NCBI GenBank assembly: GCA_038042195.1
Contig: JBBTET010000061.1
Location: 1 to 64,000, forward strand
Direction: 5' to 3'
Length of the DNA stretch: 64,000 bases
Source of the DNA: JACRIM01 sp038042195
GTDB lineage: Bacteria > Planctomycetota > Phycisphaerae > UBA1845 > UTPLA1
Shown here one piece after another: positions 36,592-44,100 of the stretch (its first letter is position 1; the number at the start of each line of letters is the position of its first letter). Under the pieces are notes generated by a model. The model ran no database searches. It saw only the letters and a program-made list of their open reading frames with translations, and was not told the origin of the DNA. The position numbers and the translations under genes were made by a program.

Positions 36592-37392
36592 GTGACAGGA
36601 ATCGACTCGTATCGGTTGATCGGAAAGCGGGCCATTGTCTGCGGCAGCACGCAGGGAATCGGGCTGGCCTGTGCGCGGCGGTTTGCGGCACTCGGGGCGG
36701 CTGTGGTGCTGGCGGCGAGGAATGAAGAGGCCCTCCGGCGGGTGGTTGCGGAATTATCCACAGGGGAAGGGCAACAGCACGCATATATTTGTGCGGATTT
36801 CAACGATCCTGAGAGCGTCTCGAATCGCGTAAAGTCGTTTATTGAGACGAATGGTCCGGTTCAGATTCTGGTGAATAACACCGGCGGGCCTCCGCATGGT
36901 CCGATCACCGAGGTCCAGCCGAAGCAGTTTCTTGATTCGATCAGTCGACATCTGGTTTGTAATCAACTGCTGGTGCAGGCCGTGCTGCCGGGGATGAAGT
37001 CGGGGCAGTATGGTCGGATCATCAATGTCATTTCCACGTCGGTGAAGGAGCCGATCCCGGGGTTGGGTGTGTCGAATACGACTCGATGGGCCGTTGCGGC
37101 GTGGGCGAAGACGCTGGCCGGCGAGGTGGCGAAATTCGGAATCACGGTGAACAATCTATTGCCGGGGTACACAGCGACGGCGCGATTGGACGAGTTGATC
37201 TCGGCGAAGGCGAAGGCGGGGGGGCAGAGCGACGATCAGGTTCGCGCCGAGATGGTGGCGCGGATTCCGATGGGCCGGCTGGGTCATCCTGATGAGATCG
37301 CGGCGGGAGCGGCCTTTCTTGCTTCGCCCGCGGCGAGTTATGTGACGGGGATCAATCTAACGGTGGATGGGGGGCGGACGGGGTCGCTCTAG
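36592..37392 (+). CDS. Short-chain dehydrogenase/reductase with atypical active site
   Basis: 266 residues from the GTG at 36592, with AAGGAG seven bases upstream. Rossmann features: CGSTQGIGLACARRFA (glycine-rich loop), ILVNNTGG (NNAG-like) and INLTVDGGRTGSL at the end, all FabG-like. In place of YxxxK the sequence has SNTTRW (GLGVSNTTRWAVAAWAK), so the catalytic Tyr and Lys appear to be Asn and Arg, while the preceding Ser is kept (ISTS). It may be a binding protein or use other residues. Substrate unknown. Confidence 0.85.
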   Translation: MTGIDSYRLIGKRAIVCGSTQGIGLACARRFAALGAAVVLAARNEEALRRVVAELSTGEGQQHAYICADFNDPESVSNRVKSFIETNGPVQILVNNTGGPPHGPITEVQPKQFLDSISRHLVCNQLLVQAVLPGMKSGQYGRIINVISTSVKEPIPGLGVSNTTRWAVAAWAKTLAGEVAKFGITVNNLLPGYTATARLDELISAKAKAGGQSDDQVRAEMVARIPMGRLGHPDEIAAGAAFLASPAASYVTGINLTVDGGRTGSL

Positions 37393-37472
37393 TGGAGTGA
37401 CGATCGTGCCGGAGCACGCACAGGTCGGTATAATGATTTTGGGAGTCGATACGAGACAAGAGAATCAAGTTC

Positions 37473-37715
37473 ATGGTTGCCCCATCATTTCAACGTGAAT
37501 TGCTCGAACAGTTGTCCAACCTGAGCGACATCGAGCAGCGTCGCGTATTGGAATTCGCCCGACTTCTGGGTCGATCGACCACAACGGGAGAACCCGGCTC
37601 CAATCTCCTTCAATGGGCGGGTAGCATTTCAAGGGAAGATGTCCGCCTCATGGACCAGGCCATCAAAGACGGCTGTGAACGAATAGATGCCGACGGGTGG
37701 AATGCACCTTCTTGA
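37473..37715 (+). CDS. VapB-like antitoxin, orphan
   Basis: 80 residues. N-terminal helix (LLEQLSNLSDIEQRRVLEFA) of the DUF2281/VapB kind and the toxin-binding tail LLQWAGSISREDVRLMDQAI...CERIDADGW typical of antitoxins paired with PIN toxins. A TATAAT lies at 37429-37434. The last 14 bases overlap the start of a PIN reading frame that is destroyed after about 14 residues, so the antitoxin has lost its partner here. Confidence 0.8.
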   Translation: MVAPSFQRELLEQLSNLSDIEQRRVLEFARLLGRSTTTGEPGSNLLQWAGSISREDVRLMDQAIKDGCERIDADGWNAPS

Positions 37716-37983
37716 CACCAATATCATCGTCGGTGTCTTGATACTACAAAATCATGAGCACAGTAATCGAGTTGTTTCGGTCGCCTCTTTCGCCCCTCCG
37801 GGGCTTGAGTATTTCGGCATTCAAACCAGGGGCTTGCGCCCCTGGCTACGATCCGTTGCCCCTCTGGGGCTGGGGATTACGGTTCAATCGAACCGAATGC
37901 CATGGCACGGTGGGCGAGTTTTGTTTGTTGTTTTCTTCCACATCGAAAATCGCGTTGTAGTGCAATGGCATGAGTCAATTTAG
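37702..37983 (+). pseudogene. PIN-domain (VapC-type) toxin, 5' remnant
   Basis: ATG at 37702 overlaps the antitoxin by 14 bases and encodes MHLLDTNIIVGVLIL, the first strand and first catalytic Asp of a PIN ribonuclease. After about 25 codons the frame enters palindromic repeat copy 3 and continues as nonsense to 37983. The remaining acidic residues needed for activity are absent. Confidence 0.75.
37791..37873 (+). repeat. Dispersed palindromic repeat, copy 3
   Basis: GCCCCTCCGGGGC hairpin, spacer, central hairpin CCAGGGGCTTGCGCCCCTGG, linker CTACGATCCG and hairpin GCCCCTCTGGGGC. It lies within the remnant PIN toxin frame. Confidence 0.85.
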
Positions 37984-38114
37984 ATTTACGACAGGAATTA
38001 ACCGTTGCATCAGGCAACTCACAACTCCATAGAATCAGAAATTACATCGGCGGTGAATTAGTTGAGCCGATTTCGGGAAAGTATCTCGACAACGTTGAAC
38101 CGGCGACGGGGCAG
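37984..38114. other. In-frame upstream extension of the aldehyde dehydrogenase without start codon
   Basis: From 38037 the frame of the next gene encodes RNYIGGELVEPISGK and DNVEPATGQV, unmistakable aldehyde dehydrogenase N-terminal sequence. Between the in-frame stop at 37971 and 38115 there is no ATG, GTG or TTG. A TTG at 38005 with AGGA upstream is in another frame. Confidence 0.75.
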
Positions 38115-39479
38115 GTGTATTCGCTGGTGCCGGATAGCGATGCGGCGGATGTGGAGCGCGCGGTGGATGCGGCGGAGAAGGCGTTTCCCGAGTGGTCGAA
38201 GACATCGGCCGCGCGACGTTCAAAGATTCTTTGCAAGATCGCCGACCTCATCGATGTCGAGGCTGAGCGGTTGGCGAAGACCGAGACGATTGATAATGGG
38301 AAGCCGCTTTCACTGTCGAGGTCGCTGGACATCCCGCGTTGCTCGGCGAATATTCGTCACTTTGCCACGGCGATTCTGCATTTTCATTCCGAGTCGCATA
38401 TGACCGACGGCCTGGCGCTCAATTACACGCTGCGCGGCCCGCGCGGGATTGCGGGGATCATCTCGCCGTGGAATCTGCCGTTGTATTTGCTGACGTGGAA
38501 GATTGCACCGGCCTTGGCGACGGGGAACACGGTGGTCGCCAAGCCGTCGGAATTGACGCCGATGACGGCGTACATGTTGAGCGAGATTTGCATCGAAGCG
38601 GGGCTGCCGCCGGGTGTTTTGAATATCGTGCATGGCCTAGGCGCAAAGGCCGGCGCGGCGATCGTGGGGCATAAGAAGGTCAGCACGGTTTCGTTCACAG
38701 GTGGCACGGCGACTGGGCGCGAGATTGCCAAGACGGCTGCACCGCTGTTTAAGAAGGTCGCGCTGGAGATGGGCGGCAAGAATCCGAACATCATCTTCGC
38801 GGACGCCGACATGGATGCCGCGATCCAAGGCGGCGTGCGGGCCTCGTTTGCGAACCAGGGACAGGTGTGTCTCTGCGGCTCGCGGATGTTTGTGGAAGAG
38901 AAGATTTATTCGACGTTTGTTGAGAAGTTTGTCTCGGCGGCCAAGGCCCTGAAGGTCGGTGATCCGTTGACGGATGGAGTCGATCAGGGGGCGATTGTGT
39001 CGAAGGCGCAATTGGAGAAGGTGAAGTTCTACGTCGATCTCGCGCGGCAGGATGGCGGAAAGATTCTGTGCGGTGGGGGGATGCCAACGGATCTGAACGC
39101 GCGTTGCAAGGACGGGTTCTTTCACATGCCCACGGTCATCACGGGCCTGTCCCCGACGTGCCGCGTGAATCAGGAGGAGATTTTCGGCCCGGTGGTGACG
39201 ATCACGCCGTTCAAGGATGAAGAGGAGGTCGTCGCGTTGGCGAACGGCACGGAGTACGGCCTGGCGTCGACGGTGTGGACGCAAAATCTGGGGCGGGCGC
39301 ATCGGCTCGGCGAGCGGATCAACAGCGGGACGGTGTGGGTGAATTGCTGGATGATCCGCGATCTGCGTGTACCGTTCGGCGGGATGAAGCAGAGCGGCGT
39401 CGGTCGAGAGGGCGGGGTGGAGGCGCTTCGGTTTTACACGGAGCCGAAGAACGTATGCATTCAGGTGCCGGGGGCGTGA
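38115..39479 (+). CDS. Aldehyde dehydrogenase family protein (start missing or frameshifted)
   Basis: 454 residues from the first canonical start (GTG 38115), but homology begins about 26 codons earlier. NAD(P)-dependent oxidation of an aldehyde. Motifs: ISPWNLPLYLLTWKIAPALA, SFTGGTATGREIA, catalytic Glu in LEMGGKNPNI, catalytic Cys in NQGQVCLCGSR, and EIFGPVVTI. It resembles the 2-hydroxymuconic semialdehyde / betaine-aldehyde dehydrogenase branch. Either initiation is non-canonical (AUC at 38034), a frameshift exists near 38010-38035, or the true 5' end was lost when the region next to the broken toxin was rearranged. Confidence 0.88.
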   Translation: MYSLVPDSDAADVERAVDAAEKAFPEWSKTSAARRSKILCKIADLIDVEAERLAKTETIDNGKPLSLSRSLDIPRCSANIRHFATAILHFHSESHMTDGLALNYTLRGPRGIAGIISPWNLPLYLLTWKIAPALATGNTVVAKPSELTPMTAYMLSEICIEAGLPPGVLNIVHGLGAKAGAAIVGHKKVSTVSFTGGTATGREIAKTAAPLFKKVALEMGGKNPNIIFADADMDAAIQGGVRASFANQGQVCLCGSRMFVEEKIYSTFVEKFVSAAKALKVGDPLTDGVDQGAIVSKAQLEKVKFYVDLARQDGGKILCGGGMPTDLNARCKDGFFHMPTVITGLSPTCRVNQEEIFGPVVTITPFKDEEEVVALANGTEYGLASTVWTQNLGRAHRLGERINSGTVWVNCWMIRDLRVPFGGMKQSGVGREGGVEALRFYTEPKNVCIQVPGA

Positions 39480-39517
39480 TGGGTTTTCGCCGATGTGACG
39501 CGCGGGTCTGATCCGAC

Positions 39518-40747
39518 ATGAGCAGTGTTCTACTGATCTTGGCCGGCGCGTTTGCGTTGCTTGGGCTTTGGGAAACGGCCTGCTACTGGTTCTTTTACGA
39601 CAATTATTATCAGTTTGGTCCGGTGGCGCAGCGAGAGGAGTGGCAGAGCGGCGTCCCCGTGGAGGTTGCACATTCCGCGATGGGGCGGCTGTTGGATACC
39701 GGAGAGATTGCAGGGAGTCGTCGGGGGGACATCTACTGCTTCCGCCAAGACGGCTGGGAGTGGACGCCGATGCCGAGGTCGGTGGTGATCGTCGTCGAAG
39801 GGATTCGCGGCGCGGCATTTGTGCATGAGGTGCGTCAGTTCTTCGGTGTGCTGTGGTTCGCACTGGGGTTCGCCGGTTGGATGGCGTCGTCGGGGCATGA
39901 GGCGTTCGGCGCGTTCATTGCATTGCTTGCGCCGTTCTATCAACTGACGGCGTGGCGGATCAATCTGAAGGCGTGGGGGCGGCTGCGGTCCATACGTCGG
40001 GCATTGCGGCTGGTCGGCGTGCAGGTCTGCGAGCACTGCGGGTACGACCTGCATGGGCTGCCCGTAAATCATGAGTGCCCGGAGTGCGGACGGTTCTCCG
40101 ACGGCAAGCAGGGGCGGCCGAACCCGGATCGCATTCGTCGATGTATCGATCAGCGAGTTGATGCGCGGCGTGGGCAGGCCGTGGTACACGTGATGGCAGG
40201 CTTGCTGATGTGGATGCTGAACGCGGGGGTTTGGACGTTGGCCGGCTTGTTGATTGTCGGTCGGCGGGGAATGAAGTCGTTTGAGCTTGATACGGCCTTC
40301 TGGGGAATCTTTACGGTCATTGCGTTGGTGATGTTGGTCGTGATGGTTGTGCGTCGCCGAATGGAAATCGAAGACGAGGAATTGGAGATGCCGGAGCCGG
40401 GTGGCGGATATCACCTGAAGCGGATCGAGGGTCTCGGGTTTGTTGGCAAGGTGATGGCTCGATTACTCCTACTCGGGCCGGAGTTGGTGTTGAACGGGCT
40501 GTCGTGCCTTCGTGGCGAGCGGACGAGTGACAGCGACCTCGAGCGCGCCGTGCGGATATTGACCGAGATGATGGGACGCATGGGCGGGATGCCGTGGGAG
40601 GATCTTCGAGGCCGGGAGGATTCGCTGGACGAGGTGCATCGGACTGTGCAATGGTTGAACCAGCAGGGTTGGATCGGGTTTTCGGAGCGGGGTCGGCGCG
40701 TGTTTCTCTATACGCAGTCGCGGAATGAGTTGCACGCGGGCGAGTGA
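39518..40747 (+). CDS. Zinc-ribbon membrane protein, 409 aa
   Basis: No family recognised. An N-terminal helix, a helix pair around residues 95-150, a Cys4 ribbon (CEHCGYDLHGLPVNHECPEC) at about 170-190, then two more helices (VVHVMAGLLMWMLNAGVWTL and TVIALVMLVVMVV) and a cytosolic C-terminus. The ribbon type is common in planctomycete membrane proteins. The end (VQWLNQQGWIGFSERGRRVF) resembles a winged-helix. Lies 38 bases after the aldehyde dehydrogenase. Role unknown. Confidence 0.7.
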   Translation: MSSVLLILAGAFALLGLWETACYWFFYDNYYQFGPVAQREEWQSGVPVEVAHSAMGRLLDTGEIAGSRRGDIYCFRQDGWEWTPMPRSVVIVVEGIRGAAFVHEVRQFFGVLWFALGFAGWMASSGHEAFGAFIALLAPFYQLTAWRINLKAWGRLRSIRRALRLVGVQVCEHCGYDLHGLPVNHECPECGRFSDGKQGRPNPDRIRRCIDQRVDARRGQAVVHVMAGLLMWMLNAGVWTLAGLLIVGRRGMKSFELDTAFWGIFTVIALVMLVVMVVRRRMEIEDEELEMPEPGGGYHLKRIEGLGFVGKVMARLLLLGPELVLNGLSCLRGERTSDSDLERAVRILTEMMGRMGGMPWEDLRGREDSLDEVHRTVQWLNQQGWIGFSERGRRVFLYTQSRNELHAGE

Positions 40748-40756
40748 TTGATTGGA

Positions 40757-41566
40757 TCACGAGCGAAGCGATTCGAGCAGGGCCGAGTGAAGCGTGGGCG
40801 TGCCCGCGAGGAGGGGGATGTCCTCGTTGGCGTAGTCGGCGAGATTCAACGGCCAGAGCGGCGCGCCGTTGTGGTTCGTGATTCGGCCGCCAGCCATTTC
40901 GATCAGCAAGGCACCGGCGGCGGCGTCCCAGAGCTTGCACTCCAGGGTGTAGGCCGCGTCGAGGAGGCCGGCCGCGACCCAGGCGAGATGCAGCGCGACG
41001 GAGCCGTGATTGCGGAAGAGGTAGTGATCCATCCAGGCGCGAACGGCAGGGGGGATACTCCGTTTACGAAACGAAGAGATGGCGACAGTTGCATCTGACT
41101 CGATGGGACGATCGGCGAGTACCATCGGCTCGTTGCCGCGAAATGCGCCCTCGTCGCTCGACGCAGAGTAGATCATGTCGGTGGTTGCATCGTAGATCGC
41201 ACAGGCCACGGGGCGACCCTGGTGAAGCACTGCCACGCTGACGGCGAAGAGCCGGACGCCTCGCGCGAAATTACGCGTGCCGTCGATGGGGTCGATCAGC
41301 CAGCAATAGTCGGTCTGCTGAATGGATTCGTGCCGAAGGGGCTTGGCGACGTCTTCCTCAACCAAAATAGCGTGATCAGGAAATCGGTGGGCGAGGTGAT
41401 AGAGAATGGCTTCCTGAGCCGCGTGGTCGGCCTCGGTGACGGGCGTGTTGTCGGATTTGCGGGACGCAGTGACCTTGCCGAGCCAGCGTTTGGCCTCGGT
41501 CGCTCCGAGTTGGGCCAGGTCGCACGCGGTCTTGCGCAGTTCAACGGTGGTGGGTGGTCGCGACAT
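40757..41566 (-). CDS. Inositol monophosphatase family phosphatase
   Basis: 269 residues. Metal-binding motifs DNTPVTEADHAAQEAI, the VEEDV Glu, WLIDPIDGTRNFARG and the C-terminal CKLWDAAAGALLIEMAGG are all present, so the enzyme should be a Mg-dependent phosphatase. Substrate could be inositol phosphate, 3'-phosphoadenosine 5'-phosphate (CysQ) or histidinol phosphate (HisN-like); sequence by eye does not decide. No his or cys genes nearby. Confidence 0.88.
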   Translation of the reverse strand: MSRPPTTVELRKTACDLAQLGATEAKRWLGKVTASRKSDNTPVTEADHAAQEAILYHLAHRFPDHAILVEEDVAKPLRHESIQQTDYCWLIDPIDGTRNFARGVRLFAVSVAVLHQGRPVACAIYDATTDMIYSASSDEGAFRGNEPMVLADRPIESDATVAISSFRKRSIPPAVRAWMDHYLFRNHGSVALHLAWVAAGLLDAAYTLECKLWDAAAGALLIEMAGGRITNHNGAPLWPLNLADYANEDIPLLAGTPTLHSALLESLRS

Positions 41567-41616
41567 CGATTGACATCATCGTGTCGGTTACGCCGGCTCG
41601 CAACCGCTCACCGATG

Positions 41617-43047
41617 CTATGCCGTCGTACCGTGCATCAAGGCCCCGGCCGGGCGGGCGACGGTGATTCGATTCTTGCCGCCGGCCTTGGCGAGGTACAG
41701 GGCCTCGTCCGCGAGGTTGACGAGTTCGGCCGCAGTGGCGGGTAGGTTTCGCTCTCGACTGACCAGTCCGATGGAGAGCGTGGCGATGTTGGCCTCAGGC
41801 AGGTCGCGGCTGAGAACGTTGCGGAAATTGGCAATGATTCGCTCAGCAGAAATTCGCGCTTCGTCTGGAGAGGTTTGCGGGAGCAGGACAGCAAATTCAT
41901 CGCCGCCGTAGCGAACGGCCACATCGGCTTCTCGAATGGAGGAACGAATGACGTCGGCGGTGAGTTGCAACAATTTGTCGCCCGCCTGATGCCCGAGCGA
42001 GTCGTTGACCCGTTTGAAGTTGTCGATGTCCATCATCATACAGGTCAGGTCGGTGCCGTAGCGGCTGGACTCGGCGAAGAGCTGACTTAGGAGATCGTTG
42101 AAGTGTCGACGGTTGTACAGGCCGGTGAGCGAATCACGGGCGGCCATCTCCCGAAGCAGGCGGTTGGCATTTTCCAGCGCGTCGGTGCGTTGGAGTACGC
42201 GGTCCTCCAATTCCGTGTTGAGACTCTTGAGTTGATGGTGTGAGTTTGCCAGTTCATCGGCCATCGCATTGAAGGAGCGGGCCAGTTCGCCGATCTCGTC
42301 GCGACGCTTGATTTCGACCCGTGCATCCAGCCGACCCGCTGAAAACGATCGCGCTGCCTTCGACAGATGCTCGATCGGACCGGCGATGTGTCGCACCACC
42401 TGGAACCCAATCGGAACCATGAGAAGCGTGATCCCGATGGTCAGTCCGAACACGTTCCTTACGAGAGAATTGAGTCGGGCCTCGGATTCCATGAGGCTGA
42501 TTCCGAGCCGAATAAAGCCGACCGTCGGCCGCAGCGACGAATCAATGACATTGGTTGAGATGGCCTGCACGGGGTAGACCACGTCGACACGGGAATTGCC
42601 ATGCGCGCCAGCCACGAGACTCGGGTGATTGATTGGTTCCACGGAGACGCGATCAGCCCCATCAAACAGGAACTCTCGGATGCTTCCTGCCTCGCGCTGG
42701 AAGCTGGCGAGCATTCGGCCGGTCGTGTCCGCAAAGATGACATAGGAAAGGTGACCGCACTTGACGGATTCTTCGGCGACCTGTCTGAGGGACTCGTGAT
42801 CCTCGGCTTCGACGGCCGCTGCCGAGGAAACGGCCAAGGCACGAGCCAAATCACGCGCATTGGTTTCGGCATGGTCCACGATGAGTTGGGTTGATAATCG
42901 GAGATAGGTCGCGCCGATGAGACCGGTCGCCGCGAGGACAATGCCGGCGAGCAGCACGGTCGTGCGGAACTGAAGGCCGAACAGCCCGCGATAGAATTGA
43001 TCTCGTACGACTGACACCAAGCTCCCCCGGTCAACCGTTTCCGTCAT
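41617..43047 (-). CDS. Membrane diguanylate cyclase (HAMP-GGDEF)
   Basis: 476 residues from the ATG at 43047 (an ATG at 43080 is an alternative). Transmembrane helix (TTVLLAGIVLAATGLIG), a 150-residue periplasmic sensor domain, second helix (LTIGITLLMVPIGFQVV), HAMP (IAGPIEHLSKAARSFSAGRL), coiled coil, then the cyclase domain beginning RDSLTGLYNRRHF. YGGDEF is intact, and the inhibitory site RxxD is present as READ five residues upstream, so product inhibition by c-di-GMP is expected. Makes c-di-GMP at the inner membrane, possibly acting through the PilZ protein at 32244. Confidence 0.93.
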   Translation of the reverse strand: MTETVDRGSLVSVVRDQFYRGLFGLQFRTTVLLAGIVLAATGLIGATYLRLSTQLIVDHAETNARDLARALAVSSAAAVEAEDHESLRQVAEESVKCGHLSYVIFADTTGRMLASFQREAGSIREFLFDGADRVSVEPINHPSLVAGAHGNSRVDVVYPVQAISTNVIDSSLRPTVGFIRLGISLMESEARLNSLVRNVFGLTIGITLLMVPIGFQVVRHIAGPIEHLSKAARSFSAGRLDARVEIKRRDEIGELARSFNAMADELANSHHQLKSLNTELEDRVLQRTDALENANRLLREMAARDSLTGLYNRRHFNDLLSQLFAESSRYGTDLTCMMMDIDNFKRVNDSLGHQAGDKLLQLTADVIRSSIREADVAVRYGGDEFAVLLPQTSPDEARISAERIIANFRNVLSRDLPEANIATLSIGLVSRERNLPATAAELVNLADEALYLAKAGGKNRITVARPAGALMHGTTA

Positions 43048-43327
43048 GCGGTCACCACATTGGTAACCCAAAAGCACCATGCCGAGTTCGGACCGAGCTT
43101 TTCGCCGGCCGAACTCCGAATTGGCGATGAGGCCACTCAGGAATATCGAGTCAAAGGCAGTCTTACTTAATGACTGGTGGGGTAGGTTGGCGATGCGTCC
43201 GGGATTACACGGGCATCCTGATGCTCCAGGCTCATGACTTGAAAGTTGCCGGGGGTCCGAATAAGTTACTGTGTTCCGCCGGAGGGATTATCGACCGGCG
43301 TCATGTCGCCGATGGGCGGCGTTGATG

Positions 43328-43401
43328 GTGAGTGTAGCTCAATTGGTTAGAGCACCAGGTTGTGGTCCTGGGGGTTGCGGGTTCGATCCCCGTCATTCAC
43401 C
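43328..43401 (+). tRNA. tRNA-His (GTG anticodon)
   Basis: Acceptor GTGAGTG pairs with CATTCAC (one G-U). D arm AGCTCAATTGGTTAGAGCA, anticodon stem CCAGG/CCTGG with loop TTGTGGT (anticodon GTG), T arm GCGGGTTCGATCCCCGT. The base after the acceptor is C (position 73) and the base before it is G (43327), the G-1:C73 pair that marks tRNA-His. CCA is not encoded. Confidence 0.95.
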
Positions 43402-43416
43402 CGTGTGCAGGAAATG

Positions 43417-43455
43417 AAGAAGCCGGCGCGGATGCGCCGGCTTCTTTGCTTTAAT
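43417..43455. terminator. Terminator after tRNA-His (probably bidirectional)
   Basis: Perfect 13-bp stem (43417-43429 with 43434-43446) and GGAT loop, followed by TGCTTT. It also lies 30-40 bases past the stop of the minus-strand tpx gene and may serve both. Confidence 0.85.
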
Positions 43456-43484
43456 GGGGTCAGCGTCGTATCGCTGATATGGAA

Positions 43485-43997
43485 TCAGCCCGCGACTTTT
43501 TGGGCCGCCGCAATGACTGCGTCGTAGTTCGGATGATTCGCCACTTCGGGGACGTACTCCACATACTGAAGCACGTCGTTGCGATCCACAACAAACACTG
43601 CCCGGCTGAGAATTCGCAGGCCGGGGATGAGGGTGCCATAGTTCTTGCCGAACGAGGTGTCCTTATGATCGCTGAGCACTTTGAACTTCTCGGTGTTGAT
43701 GCCTTCGGCTCCGCAGAATCGCGTCATGGCCACGGGCAGGTCGCAACTGATGGTGTAGAAGTCCACGTTAGCGAGATTGGCCATTTCCTTGTTGAAACGG
43801 CGTGTCTGCTCCGCACAGACGGGCGTGTCGAGGGACGGGACGACGCTGAAGACTCGCGGTCGGCCGGCGGTCTGGCTGATCTTGAACTCTTCAACGAGGT
43901 TTTTTTTCAGCGTGGCGTCTGGGGCCTTTTGGCCGACGGTCAGTGCAGGGCCTTCAAGGACCTGCGGATTTCCCTTCAATGTGCAAGAACGACTCAT
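43485..43997 (-). CDS. tpx: Thiol peroxidase (Tpx-type peroxiredoxin)
   Basis: 170 residues, the usual Tpx length. Peroxidatic Cys in PSLDTPVCAEQTRRFN; resolving Cys in DLPVAMTRFCGAEG, the Tpx spacing. Reduces hydrogen and alkyl peroxides using thioredoxin. Ribosome site GGGAGA precedes the ATG. Single gene closed by the terminator at 43417. The first residues (MSRSCTLKGNPQVLEGP) are normal for the family. Confidence 0.94.
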   Translation of the reverse strand: MSRSCTLKGNPQVLEGPALTVGQKAPDATLKKNLVEEFKISQTAGRPRVFSVVPSLDTPVCAEQTRRFNKEMANLANVDFYTISCDLPVAMTRFCGAEGINTEKFKVLSDHKDTSFGKNYGTLIPGLRILSRAVFVVDRNDVLQYVEYVPEVANHPNYDAVIAAAQKVAG

Positions 43998-44100
43998 GGT
44001 TGCATCTCCCGTTGTGGTGCTTGTGTCTTGGATTGTGCGTTACGCCTTGCGAGAAGCGTCTATGGTGGGATGGTAGGGCGATTAATGCACTGGGTCAACG

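Noticed and set aside
38637..39863. 408-codon minus-strand frame opposite the aldehyde dehydrogenase
   Set aside because: Arg/Pro/His-rich antisense frame; crosses two genuine plus-strand genes.
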